Numbered from the stretch's first letter, positions 9,226 through 17,443 are shown. The stretch is 64,000 bases of DNA from Clostridium beijerinckii HUN142 (GCF_000621745.1 NZ_KK211338.1:124339-188338); one strand, 5' to 3'. A program made the numbers and translations. The notes: generated from the sequence alone by a model not told the origin.

Positions 9226-11049
9226 ATGCGTGAGGGTAAAGAAAGTATAAAAACATTAGATGAAAGATTAGAATTAAGTCAAAGTAATTACAAAGAAATT
9301 TGGGACAAGGTAAATGAGTTAGTGTTTGTAATTGAGATTAGCAAGGGATTTGTTCCAAAGAATTTTATAGATTTTAATAATAAAGTTTGTAGTAAATTGG
9401 GTTATTCTAGAGAGGAACTTATTAAAATTTTACCTTCAAATGTTTTAAATTTAACTAATATAGAAGATAAGATTAGTATATTTGAAAATTTAAGTAATAA
9501 GAGAGTATGCGATAAAATAGAGCTTACATTAAAATCAAAGGATGAAAAACGTATTTACGCTAAATCTAATATATCTCTATTTAGTCATGAAGAAAAAGAT
9601 TTTGTTTTAGTAATTGCAACTGATATTACTGAATACAAAATATTAGAAGAAGAGCTTAAAGGCATATTGAATGGAATACCTGATGTAATAAAAGTATACA
9701 ATACAGATTATACTATATCTTTTTTTAATGAAGCAGGATATGAGTTTTATAATAAAACCTCAGAAGAAATAAAGGGGAAAGTGTGTTATGAGATACTATC
9801 TAGAAAAGAAAAATGTTTAGATTGCTCATTTGAAGAAGTAGTGGCGACTAAGAAAATGCTATCTCGTGAAAGGTATATTCCAGAATTAAATAAATTTATG
9901 GATGTATGTTATAATCCTGTATTAGGCAGAGATGGGGAATTATTATTTATTGTTGAGAGGCTTAGAGATATAACTGAGAAAAAAATGCTTGATAACATAA
10001 CTAAAGATAGCAGGGAACGATATAAACAAATAATTGATAATTCGCCTGATGCTGTAATTATTATAGTAGATAATAAAATTGTTTTAGCTAATAATGAAGC
10101 ATGTAATTTGTTTGCAACGCTTTATAATGATTTGATTGGGAGTAATGTATATAGACACTTTCAAGACAAATATAAAAAGGCTTTGCATAAAGTATTTAGA
10201 AATATAATATCTGAACGAAAAATGAAAGAAATTTATGATTATGACTTCTACGTTCCAAATAATAAATTAATAAATGTTCAAATTTCATATAGCTACATAT
10301 TATACGAAGGTAATCAAGCCATATTGGCAGCAATACGAGATGTTACTGAAATGAAGCGAGATATAAAGAAAGCTGCTGAGTTACAAAGGAGTACGCTTCA
10401 AAAAGAATTTCCTGCTCAAAAATTTATTGATACTGTGAGTGTTTATATGCCAGCCCATACAATTAGTGGGGATTTCTATAGAATTTATGAAATAAACGGA
10501 GACTTTATTATTGGAATGATAATTGATGTTAGAGGTAAGGGAATATCGGCAGCTCTAAATATTTCTGCATTTGATATTTTGTGTTTTCAAGAAGTTAATA
10601 AGGGTCATCATGATCCAATGGAGATAGTAAAAAATTTAAATAAGAAGTTAGTAAAATATTACGAAGAAAATTATGTTGCTGTATGTTGTTTTAGCATGGA
10701 TTTTAATAGTAATGAGCTTAAAGTAGTTGGAGCCGGAATTAATCAATTTCTTTTTCAAAAAAAAGGAGAAAGTTTAGAAGAGAAGATTGTAGAAGGATCT
10801 TTCCTAGGTATGTTTGATAATAGTGAATTCTGTGAGCAAACGATCTTTTTTGAATCAGGAGATAAAATTTTCTTTTTTACTGATGGATTAGATTTTATTC
10901 TAGAAGAGGATAAAGTTATACAAGAATATATGAGAGATGCAAGCATATTTGAATTTAAGAATTACTTAGATGATTTCTTAAGTGATAGTATTTTAGAGAG
11001 TGGAAAACTAAAAGATGATTGTACAATGGTTGCAATAGAAATAAAGTAA
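9226..11049 (+). CDS. PAS-PAS-PAS-PP2C (SpoIIE/RsbU-type) serine phosphatase
   Basis: A 607-residue cytoplasmic protein. Three PAS-like segments (about 15-135, 140-255, 260-385) end in PAC-type strands such as 'VLVIATDITEYKILEEEL', 'FIVERLRDITEKKML' and 'AILAAIRDVTEMKR'. The C-terminal PP2C-type phosphatase starts at 'AELQRSTLQKEF'. Its metal ligands are present: 'SGDFY', 'IIDVRGKGISAAL', 'FFTDGLDF' and 'KDDCTMVAIE'. The second aspartate of a full GDxYD motif is Arg here, but SpoIIE-type enzymes also lack it. The role is to reactivate the STAS antagonist. Intracellular PAS sensing plus the Cache receptor gives the locus two potential inputs. Confidence 0.9.
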   Translation: MREGKESIKTLDERLELSQSNYKEIWDKVNELVFVIEISKGFVPKNFIDFNNKVCSKLGYSREELIKILPSNVLNLTNIEDKISIFENLSNKRVCDKIELTLKSKDEKRIYAKSNISLFSHEEKDFVLVIATDITEYKILEEELKGILNGIPDVIKVYNTDYTISFFNEAGYEFYNKTSEEIKGKVCYEILSRKEKCLDCSFEEVVATKKMLSRERYIPELNKFMDVCYNPVLGRDGELLFIVERLRDITEKKMLDNITKDSRERYKQIIDNSPDAVIIIVDNKIVLANNEACNLFATLYNDLIGSNVYRHFQDKYKKALHKVFRNIISERKMKEIYDYDFYVPNNKLINVQISYSYILYEGNQAILAAIRDVTEMKRDIKKAAELQRSTLQKEFPAQKFIDTVSVYMPAHTISGDFYRIYEINGDFIIGMIIDVRGKGISAALNISAFDILCFQEVNKGHHDPMEIVKNLNKKLVKYYEENYVAVCCFSMDFNSNELKVVGAGINQFLFQKKGESLEEKIVEGSFLGMFDNSEFCEQTIFFESGDKIFFFTDGLDFILEEDKVIQEYMRDASIFEFKNYLDDFLSDSILESGKLKDDCTMVAIEIK

Positions 11050-11069
11050 ATTAAGATTTATTGATTTAT

Positions 11070-11109
11070 ATCAAAGGGTAAAATTTATAATAAATATTAT
11101 CCTTTGATT
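11070..11109 (+). terminator. Weak terminator-like hairpin after phosphatase gene
   Basis: ATCAAAGG/CCTTTGAT arms enclose an AT-rich loop. The T tract is short, so termination may be partial. Confidence 0.5.
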
Positions 11110-11221
11110 ATTAATTTAAAACTTAAAATTTGTAAAACTTTTCAATAAAAGTATTTAATGATTTTAAGCTATAATACAGGATTTATTGATTGTTGATTCT
11201 AACTAAGTAACAATGTACCAG

Positions 11222-11250
11222 TTGACACTTAGCATCTATTAAGTTAGAAT
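11222..11250 (+). promoter_or_regulatory. ssrA promoter
   Basis: TTGACA (11222-11227), 17-bp spacer, TAGAAT (11245-11250), about 60 bases before the mature tmRNA 5' end. The leader would be removed by RNase P. Confidence 0.8.
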
Positions 11251-11311
11251 AGGTTATACAAGATGAACATTTCTTTGAAAACAAAATATGTTATTAAACC
11301 ATCTTTAACTT

Positions 11312-11669
11312 GGGGGCGTTTTGGCTTCGACGGGGGTAAGAAGGGTTTGTTAAGCGAGTCGAGGGACGCATGGAGCCTCGTTAAAAAAGTATGCACTAAA
11401 TGTAAACGCAGAAGACAATTTTGCATTAGCAGCTTAGTTTAATAGCTGTTCATCAGCCCAGGCTGCCTACGGCTTGGATCACTGGTGTCATTGAAGTAGG
11501 AAACGAAGCCTAGCAAAGCTTTGAGCTAGAGGGGTATTTATGAAGCTACTGAGAAGTATAGCCTGTCTAAGGGCGATACTTTGAGGGAATTTTAAAACTT
11601 AGACTGCACTCGGAGAAAGACAAATCAATCTACTTTCGGACACGGGTTCGACACCCGTCGCCTCCACCA
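11312..11669 (+). ncRNA. ssrA: Transfer-messenger RNA (tmRNA)
   Basis: A 358-base RNA for ribosome rescue and proteolytic tagging. The 5' end GGGGGCGTTTTGGCTTCGAC and the 3' end with T-arm GGGTTCGACACCC and acceptor CGCCTCC-ACCA pair as the alanine-tRNA-like domain; the CCA is encoded. The resume codon is GCA at 11408 and the tag reads AEDNFALAA, stopping with TAG at 11435-11437. The internal pseudoknot region lies between 11440 and 11620. The 3' end and terminator recur downstream in many degraded copies, see the repeat entries. Confidence 0.98.
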
Positions 11670-11671
11670 TG

Positions 11672-11716
11672 AAACCCACGAAAATCTAATTTTTGGATTT
11701 TCGTGGGTTTATTTTA
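11672..11716 (+). terminator. ssrA terminator
   Basis: A 15-bp perfect stem (11672-11686 with 11696-11710) is followed by a T-rich tail. This hairpin and its tail ATTTTAGTTTATA are the template-like form of the repeats found further downstream. Confidence 0.92.
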
Positions 11717-12317
11717 GTTTATATATGTTTGAGCAAGGTTTTTCGCGTACAACCACGATAAGAGGAACAGTTATTATTAAAGTAGAAATGTGAACACATT
11801 ATTTAATTAGTAAAATCGAATAGTTTATTGCCTAGCAAGTTGAGAGGTAAACGTTGAACTATTTTAGCAAATAGGAATATTATAAAGCGTAAAAAGTGCA
11901 GATGTTACTTTTGTAAAAAATGTTTTTTTGAACAATATATTGAAATTATCATCAAAGTGTCTTTTAATTTGCTTAAAAATAGTCTGGTGTTCGTGTTGTG
12001 AGCAAATTTAAGGTTAGTTAGGTGTTATCAATCTATATAATATAAAAATTTTAGAAATTTATAATGTTAATAAAACAGATTAAAAAGTTGGACTGTATTT
12101 ACCTATATGTTATAATTTGTATTGTAGATTAGAAATTAATGGATATATATGAATTATTTGGTTATATCAAAACTATGTTAGAAGTAGCAATAGATCAGAT
12201 AAACTAAATTGTTGGTAATTATAGTTATTTACTCAGCATATATAATATGGATGATCTAATATTGGTAGAAGTATGCAATTAGAATCGTAAACGTTTATCT
12301 GAGGTGGAGGTATTTTT
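11717..12317. other. 600-bp intergenic region
   Basis: No gene, RNA or repeat could be recognised. The only visible elements are near its 3' end: a TAAACGTTTA palindrome (12288-12297) and the GAGGTGGAGG ribosome site. Confidence 0.5.
12288..12297. promoter_or_regulatory. LacI-type palindrome upstream of FAD dehydrogenase
   Basis: TAAACGTTTA is a perfect CG-centred palindrome ending about 20 bases before the start codon. The identical 10-mer lies upstream of the LacI-family gene at 59565, so both may answer to one regulator or to CcpA. Confidence 0.45.
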
Positions 12318-13760
12318 ATGTATGATGTAATAATAATTGGCGCTGGGGTAATTGGATCAAATATTGCTAGAGAACTTTCTAAGTACAAGATTAATGTTTG
12401 TATACTTGAAAAAGAAGACGATGTAAGTTGTGGTTCATCTAAAGCAAATAGTGGTATAGTACACGGTGGTTATTCAGATGAGCCAGGTACTTTAAAAGCT
12501 GAACTTTGTGTAAAGGGAAATAAAATGTTTAAACAGCTTGAAGAAGAATTGAATTTTGGCTATAGGGAAACAGGATCTTTAGTGCTTGCTTTTTCAGAGG
12601 AAGAAAAAGAAAATTTAGAAGTTCTTTATAGAAATGGAATTGCTAATGGTGTTGGTGGTATGGAAATAATTGATGGCGATGAAGTAAGAAAAATGGAGCC
12701 ATATTTAAGTAAAGAGATAAAATGGGCTTTATATTGCAAAGATTCAGGAGTATGCTCACCTTATGAATTTACTATAGCACTTACTGAAAATGCATTAGAA
12801 AATGGGGTTAAGTTAGAGCTTAATAATCAGGTTACAGATATAAAACTGTCAGAGAGTAATTTTAAGGTAATTACTAATCGAGGTGAATTTGAAACTAAAT
12901 ATATTATAAATGCATCAGGTGCCTATAGTGATAAGGTTTCAAAGATGATAGGTGTGAATGATTTTGATATTATACCAAGGAAAGGCGAATACATAATATT
13001 TAACAAAGATCAATCTTACTTGGTGAATAAAGTAATATTCCAAGTGCCAACAAAGAATGGGAAGGGAATATTAGTAACGACTACTTATCATGGAAATCTT
13101 TTAATAGGACCAGATGCACAGCAGGTTACGGATAGAGATGATGTATCTACAGATGAAGAGTCACTAAGAGCTATTATAGAAGCAGCTAGGAAATCCGTAG
13201 ATGGTTTTGATATGAAAAAAGCATTAACCTCTTTTGCTGGAGTTAGACCTACGAATACAAAAAAAGATTTTATAGTAGAAGAGACAGGCGTAAAAGGATT
13301 TTTAAATGTAACAGGCGATTCACCAGGATTAACTTCTTCACCAGCTATTGCTAAAAAGGTGGTAACAATATTAAAAGATTCAGGGTTGACATTAGAAGAA
13401 AAGGAAGATTTTAAATCATATAGAAAACCTATCATAGCTAAAAAAGATGAAAATTTCAAAGGTGATATTAATTCAGAAGATCCTAACAAACATATGATAT
13501 GCAGATGCGAAAAAGTAACAGAAACTGAGATTGTAGATGCGTTAAATAGAGGGATTGAAGTAAGATCCTTAGATGCAATAAAAAGACGGACAAGAGCTGG
13601 AATGGGAATGTGTCAAGGTGCGTTTTGTGGACCTAGAGTTAGAGATTTAGTTGCAAAAACTTTAGGGATAAACGAAAATGAGGTTAAACAAAGAGGAGAT
13701 AAATCGTCTGAGCTTCATAATAGAGTAAAGGGATTAAAAGATTTGATGGAAGATATTTAA
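12318..13760 (+). CDS. FAD-dependent dehydrogenase, glycerol-3-phosphate dehydrogenase-like (GlpA type) with BFD domain
   Basis: A 480-residue flavoprotein. The N terminus 'VIIIGAGVIGSNIARELSKY' is the FAD-binding Rossmann motif. 'SSKANSGIVHGGY' and 'GVCSPYEFTIALTENALENG' match the DAO/GlpA fold. The C-terminal domain 'MICRCEKVTETEIVDALNRG...MGMCQGAFCGPRV' has the four cysteines of a BFD-like [2Fe-2S] domain. In clostridia such proteins are usually encoded beside a second NADH-type flavoprotein and a DUF1667 protein; neither is present here, so its electron partner is uncertain. It could oxidise glycerol-3-phosphate or a related hydroxy acid. The start is ATG after GAGGTGGAGG. A terminator follows at 13866. 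Confidence 0.82.
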   Translation: MYDVIIIGAGVIGSNIARELSKYKINVCILEKEDDVSCGSSKANSGIVHGGYSDEPGTLKAELCVKGNKMFKQLEEELNFGYRETGSLVLAFSEEEKENLEVLYRNGIANGVGGMEIIDGDEVRKMEPYLSKEIKWALYCKDSGVCSPYEFTIALTENALENGVKLELNNQVTDIKLSESNFKVITNRGEFETKYIINASGAYSDKVSKMIGVNDFDIIPRKGEYIIFNKDQSYLVNKVIFQVPTKNGKGILVTTTYHGNLLIGPDAQQVTDRDDVSTDEESLRAIIEAARKSVDGFDMKKALTSFAGVRPTNTKKDFIVEETGVKGFLNVTGDSPGLTSSPAIAKKVVTILKDSGLTLEEKEDFKSYRKPIIAKKDENFKGDINSEDPNKHMICRCEKVTETEIVDALNRGIEVRSLDAIKRRTRAGMGMCQGAFCGPRVRDLVAKTLGINENEVKQRGDKSSELHNRVKGLKDLMEDI

Positions 13761-13865
13761 TTAAAGAAGTAATGATGGAGTAAAAATATATTCAATCAAG
13801 TAGAATCAGTTTAACATAGAGAAATTTTAATAAAGTCGTTAAAAGATAAAATATAAATAACAATT

Positions 13866-13905
13866 AAAAAAGCTGTATTATTCTGATAAGAATATACAGT
13901 TTTTC
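13866..13905 (+). terminator. Terminator after FAD dehydrogenase
   Basis: A stem built from CTGTA-ATTCT and AGAAT-TACAG with small bulges and a GATA loop, followed by TTTTT. Confidence 0.8.
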
Positions 13906-13992
13906 TAAGTATATAGAGATTTAAAAGAGTCTGTCAAGACTTTTGTGTAAACTTCAAAAAGCAATATGTTAATTTGGTAAGGTATGAATAAT

Positions 13993-14090
13993 AGTGGATT
14001 TCAAAGGTCACGCTTCGCCTCCACCATAAAATCCACGACCATTTGTATGTGGCTTGAATAGCTGCTTACAGGTGGTCGTGTTTTTTATTG
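13993..14090 (+). repeat. ssrA-3'-end-like repeat, type A copy 1
   Basis: A 98-bp unit. Its head begins AGTGGATTTCAAAGG and ends CGCCTCCACCAT, identical to the last bases of tmRNA. A hairpin (CACGACCA with TGGTCGTG) and TTTTTT follow. It is nearly identical to the copies at 17324 and 22594. The bases CCAC can pair either with GTGG at the 5' end of the unit or inside the terminator stem. Confidence 0.85.
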
Positions 14091-14294
14091 CTATAAGCAG
14101 CTTACATACAGAACAAATTTTTATATAGTGGGATTTCTGTTAGTGGTTGGTCTCGTGATAATAATGTTAGTGAAAAAAAATCTTATTATTTAGAATACTT
14201 CGTTAAAATTTAAATCAAAAAATATCAAAGGGATCAAAGATTAACATAGCAAATTATCTTTAGTGACAGAAGTTAAAAAAAACGATATAGTAAA

Positions 14295-14340
14295 ACAAGG
14301 CACTCTACGTTCAATTTACGTAAAGTGCCTTGTATATTTT
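14295..14340. terminator. Bidirectional terminator at 3' end of marR
   Basis: A 10-bp perfect stem ACAAGGCACT/AGTGCCTTGT with an extra TACGT/TTACG inner pairing. It lies downstream of the minus-strand marR gene. The stretch 14091-14494 contains nothing else recognisable. Confidence 0.75.
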
Positions 14341-14494
14341 ATTAATAAAATTCCATTGCTACAGTTATGTAGAATTATTATCATAAAGAGTATATGAGAT
14401 CAAATTAAAGCATTTCGCTGGTATCGGGCATCTTTGTGAAAACTTTGTTTTCACATGCTACATCGCTTACCTAAATCAAACTTTTTTTGCTCAA

Positions 14495-15007
14495 TTATTC
14501 TAACACTTCAGTAGAAATATTCGGCATTTTTACTCTTTCTTCAAACCCATCCATTGGAACACCATCATAACTATATAGTTTTTTTAGAAGTTGCCATAGT
14601 GTTTTCAACTCTTCTTTGCTGAAATCATTAAATATATCAGTCATAAAATTTTTTTTAGCATCCTTTGAATTTTTCGAAAGAGAATGGATGCCTGCTTCGG
14701 TTAACACTACGTTAACAGCTCTTTTATCGTTTTCTGATGGAACTACTTTAATATAGTTTTTCTTCTCAAGGCTTTTGATAATCCTTGTTGCATTTTGCTT
14801 AGTCGTAGCCAATTTACCTGCTATATTTATGATTGTAGCATTACCTTCAGGTATATGAAGTATTGCTAGAAGTGTCAACAGTTGCTTGATTGTTAGATCA
14901 TCTGAGTAACTGTCACCAGCAGTTTGAAGTTTGTTTGAAACTGCTACGAGACTAGCATATGTCTGATCCATTATATACCCAAGTTCGTTAATATTATTGT
15001 TATCCAA
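14495..15007 (-). CDS. MarR-family transcriptional regulator
   Basis: A protein of about 170 residues with a winged-helix core: 'LTIKQLLTLLAILHIPEGNATIINIAGKLATTKQNATRIIKSLEKKNYIKVVPSENDKRAVNVVLTEAG' covers the HTH and the DKRA wing typical of MarR. I place the start at the TTG at 15007, because GGGAGG lies seven bases before it; the earlier TTG at 15013 touches the ribosome site. It is transcribed divergently from a flavoprotein/hydrolase operon. Two palindromic sites lie in the shared 142-bp gap (15056 and 15101), so it most likely represses both sides in response to a reactive or phenolic compound. Confidence 0.88.
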   Translation of the reverse strand: MDNNNINELGYIMDQTYASLVAVSNKLQTAGDSYSDDLTIKQLLTLLAILHIPEGNATIINIAGKLATTKQNATRIIKSLEKKNYIKVVPSENDKRAVNVVLTEAGIHSLSKNSKDAKKNFMTDIFNDFSKEELKTLWQLLKKLYSYDGVPMDGFEERVKMPNISTEVLE

Positions 15008-15055
15008 TTTCAATCCTCCCGACTAATAAAGTTTATAAAAATATTATATCACATA

Positions 15056-15075
15056 TAGACAATGGGTTGACGAAA
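15056..15075. promoter_or_regulatory. MarR operator site 1
   Basis: TAGACAATGGGTTGACGAAA carries the palindromic core CAAtggGTTG. It matches the second site 45 bp away at 15 of 20 or more positions. Confidence 0.7.
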
Positions 15076-15100
15076 TAATTTTAAAGGTATATATTAATTT

Positions 15101-15120
15101 TAGACAACGAGTTGACTAAA
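15101..15120. promoter_or_regulatory. MarR operator site 2
   Basis: TAGACAACGAGTTGACTAAA contains the inverted repeat AGaCAACgaGTTGaCT. It lies 30 bases before the flavoprotein start, where repressor binding would block the promoter. Confidence 0.72.
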
Positions 15121-15149
15121 ATTGAAAAAGATTTTTAAGGAGAAGAAAA

Positions 15150-15722
15150 ATGAAATTTATAACCATTATGGGAAGTCCTAAGAAAAACGGAAAAACCGCT
15201 TTTACACTGTCACTATTGGAAGACCAGATGAGAAAAGCTGGCCATGAAATTGAGAGAATTAATGCCATAGATATAAATATTAACGGCTGCAAAGAATGTT
15301 ACGCCTGCACACATAAAAGTTCAGAACATGGATGTCCTCAAAAGGATGATTGGGACATGGTATTTAAGAAAATGCTCGTTGCAGATGCTTTAATATATGC
15401 AACACCGCTTTTCTGCTATGGTATGAGCGCTCAACTTAAACCACTTACGGACAGACACTTCAGTCTAATGAATAAGGATCTGTTAAAAGGCAAACTTTCA
15501 GCACTACTAGTTACTAGCGGAGGTGAAGAAGCCAACAACGCAGATCTTCTTCAAACAATGTTTAGACGTGCTTTTGATATAAATAAAGGAAATAAATTCA
15601 AAACCACTGTTATTGGGACTTACGTTGCAGAATGGAGCATAAAACCTGGCTTTGAAAAAAGAGCAGAAGTGGTTGCCGAAAAAATGTTCAACGACTTTAA
15701 CTATGCTATTCAAAGCAAATAA
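15150..15722 (+). CDS. Flavodoxin-fold NAD(P)H-dependent FMN reductase-like protein
   Basis: A 190-residue protein of the NADPH-dependent FMN reductase/iron-sulphur flavoprotein group. 'TIMGSPKKNGKTAFTLSLLEDQMRKAGHEIERI' is the FMN phosphate-binding loop and first helix. 'INGCKECYACTHKSSEHGCPQKDDWDMVFKKMLVADALIYATPLFCYGMSAQLKPLTDR' shows the C..C..C cluster region and the 'ATP.Y...S..LK...DR' flavin loop. It probably reduces quinones, azo or nitro compounds. It is the first gene of a MarR-controlled operon with the hydrolase at 15744, with a 21-base gap. The start is ATG after AAGGAG. Confidence 0.85.
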   Translation: MKFITIMGSPKKNGKTAFTLSLLEDQMRKAGHEIERINAIDININGCKECYACTHKSSEHGCPQKDDWDMVFKKMLVADALIYATPLFCYGMSAQLKPLTDRHFSLMNKDLLKGKLSALLVTSGGEEANNADLLQTMFRRAFDINKGNKFKTTVIGTYVAEWSIKPGFEKRAEVVAEKMFNDFNYAIQSK

Positions 15723-15743
15723 TTTTAAGGAGGTTAATACACT

Positions 15744-16946
15744 ATGAGTATATTATTTAAAGATGATCAATTTGATTTTCAGGTACTAAGATTACTTGGT
15801 GAAACAGCATATTGTGCAGCTGATATAGGAGAAGTTGTCTCTACAAGCAATAGGATAACAGAAGGTGATTATGACAGTTGGTGTGATGAATGGACTAAAA
15901 CGGCTGAAAGGTTGCATAGTATAGGAAACAAAGCCTTTGTGGATGGTCATTTAATAAGTGCCAGAAAGGCATATCTGCGAGCTTCGAACTATTACCGTAC
16001 TGCAGAATTTTTCCTTCATGAAAATCCAAATTCAGAAAAAATTGAAAAGCTATTTAACGCAAGCACAGAATGCTTTTCAAAGGTTATGGAACTTAATAAT
16101 CCAGTAATTAAGTCTGTTATGGTACCGTATGAAGGTACAACTCTGCCTGCCCATTATTATCAGCTAAATGATACAAATGAGCCAAAGCCAGTTCTGATAC
16201 TTTTAACAGGATTTGACGGTACAAAGGAAGAATTCTATGGATTAGCTATGACAGCCCTTGAACACGGAATGAACTGTCTTGCCATAGAAGGTCCTGGACA
16301 AGGTGAAGCTGTTAAAATGCAGCATTTATATTTCAGAGCTGACTATGAAGCTGTTGTTACCCCTGCTGTAGATTATCTCATTGAAAATGAATCAATTGAC
16401 CCGGAAAAGATAGTTCTATGGGGTGAAAGTTTTGGAGGATACCTCGCACCACGAGCAGCAGCATTTGAACATCGTCTTGCTGCATGTATAGCAAACAGTG
16501 GAATCTACGATTTCCTTGGAGGCGGAATAAAGGGTTTTGGTTTAACAAGAGAACAGATACTCACCATTGCTGAAAAGGATCCTGAAACTCTTAATAAGCA
16601 GCTGTATGATGTTACGAAAAAAAGTTCTGAATTCCGATGGAAAATTTCTCAAGGCATGTATGTATTCGGATGTAGCACTCCAGCCGAATTTGTTATAGCT
16701 GCAGGAAAATATCTAATGAAAGACATTGCAGAAAATATAAAATGCCCGACACTGGTTGTTGATACCGATGAGGACGGACTTGTTGATTCACAGGCTAAGC
16801 CACTTTATGATGTTCTCACTTGCAGAAAGGATTATATGCTCTTTACAGGCAAAGAAGGTGCAGGAGCACACTGTCAGTGCGGTGCAAAACTTATTGGCAA
16901 CGAGAGAATTTTCAGCTGGATAGAAGATATTCTTTCCACAAAGTAA
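15744..16946 (+). CDS. Alpha/beta hydrolase (FrsA/DUF1100-like, dihydropseudooxynicotine hydrolase-like)
   Basis: A 400-residue hydrolase. An N-terminal helical cap of about 120 residues ('WTKTAERLHSIGNKAFVDGHLISARKAYLRASNYYRTAEFFLH') precedes the alpha/beta core. The core contains 'PVLILLTGFDGTKEEFY', nucleophile elbow 'LWGESFGGYLAPRAA', the acid strand 'CPTLVVDTDEDGLVDS' and the catalytic His in 'GAGAHCQCG'. Such enzymes cleave C-C bonds or esters in small molecules. Co-transcription with the flavoprotein suggests a detoxification pair. AAGGAGG precedes the ATG. A truncated RarD-like remnant follows directly. Confidence 0.85.
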   Translation: MSILFKDDQFDFQVLRLLGETAYCAADIGEVVSTSNRITEGDYDSWCDEWTKTAERLHSIGNKAFVDGHLISARKAYLRASNYYRTAEFFLHENPNSEKIEKLFNASTECFSKVMELNNPVIKSVMVPYEGTTLPAHYYQLNDTNEPKPVLILLTGFDGTKEEFYGLAMTALEHGMNCLAIEGPGQGEAVKMQHLYFRADYEAVVTPAVDYLIENESIDPEKIVLWGESFGGYLAPRAAAFEHRLAACIANSGIYDFLGGGIKGFGLTREQILTIAEKDPETLNKQLYDVTKKSSEFRWKISQGMYVFGCSTPAEFVIAAGKYLMKDIAENIKCPTLVVDTDEDGLVDSQAKPLYDVLTCRKDYMLFTGKEGAGAHCQCGAKLIGNERIFSWIEDILSTK

Positions 16947-16954
16947 TAAGTCTC

Positions 16955-17152
16955 TCTAGCTTTCGTTCAATAGTTATATGTATCAACTGGCGTGTTTATA
17001 TATGGGCAGTTAACTCTGGACATGTACTTGAGGTCAGCATGGGTTTTTGTATCAATCCATTGATAGCAGTATTATTTGGTGTTGTTATTTTTAAAGAGAA
17101 GTTAATCCCTTTAAAAATAACAGCACTTATTTTTTTGAAAATGGAGAGGTAA
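16955..17152 (+). pseudogene. RarD/EamA-family transporter fragment
   Basis: About 65 codons, without a start of their own, encode 'NWRVYIWAVNSGHVLEVSMG' then 'FCINPLIAVLFGVVIFKEKL'. This closely follows the middle of RarD-type drug/metabolite transporters (family form: NW..(Y/F)IWA(V/I)N.GHVLE.S.GY.INPL..VLLGV...KE.L). The rest of the roughly 300-residue protein is missing on both sides, and the frame ends in a stop shortly after a join near 17128. It is a decayed remnant, not a functional gene. Confidence 0.75.
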
Positions 17153-17325
17153 GATTGTTTGATATGAGCTCATATTTAGAAAAAGGTATATTTAGAGAAT
17201 TAAAAGATTTATCTTTATTCAAATCTGCGGGAGTTAGTTTTGACACAGTGGAATGGGAGAACGAGGCTGATATAGATCCTGAAACACTATATGAAGATAG
17301 TGTTACTTATAGTGCTAATTATTAG
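17128..17325 (+). pseudogene. DUF2442-family protein, 3' remnant
   Basis: An open frame reads 'YFFENGEVRLFDMSSYLEKG' then 'IFRELKDLSLFKSAGVSFDT' and 'VEWENEADIDPETLYEDSV', stopping with TAG at 17323-17325. This is the usual C-terminal two-thirds of DUF2442 proteins, which are often found beside DUF4160 in toxin-antitoxin-like pairs. An ATG at 17164 could start a 53-residue peptide, but the N-terminal strand of the domain is lost and replaced by RarD sequence in another frame. No ribosome site is evident. The stop codon lies inside the next repeat copy. Confidence 0.7.
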
Positions 17326-17421
17326 TGGATTTCAAAGGTCACGCTTCGCCTCCACCATAAAATCCACGACCATTTGTATGTGGCTTAAATAGCTGCTTAC
17401 AGGTGGCCGTGGTTTTTTATT
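17324..17421 (+). repeat. ssrA-3'-end-like repeat, type A copy 2
   Basis: A 98-bp unit almost identical to the one at 13993, with a compensatory-looking G/C change in the stem (GGCCGTGG). The head again ends in the tmRNA acceptor sequence CGCCTCCACCAT. Confidence 0.85.
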
Positions 17422-17443
17422 GTCACGGGTAGCGCAACAATTA

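Noticed and set aside
13993..14030. A second tmRNA or tRNA gene at the type A repeats
   Set aside because: Only the last dozen bases match the tmRNA acceptor end; there is no matching 5' half, D arm, anticodon arm or tag frame.
16820..16952. Alternative frame overlapping the end of the alpha/beta hydrolase gene
   Set aside because: This part is only the shadow of the hydrolase coding sequence; real homology (RarD) begins after about 16955.
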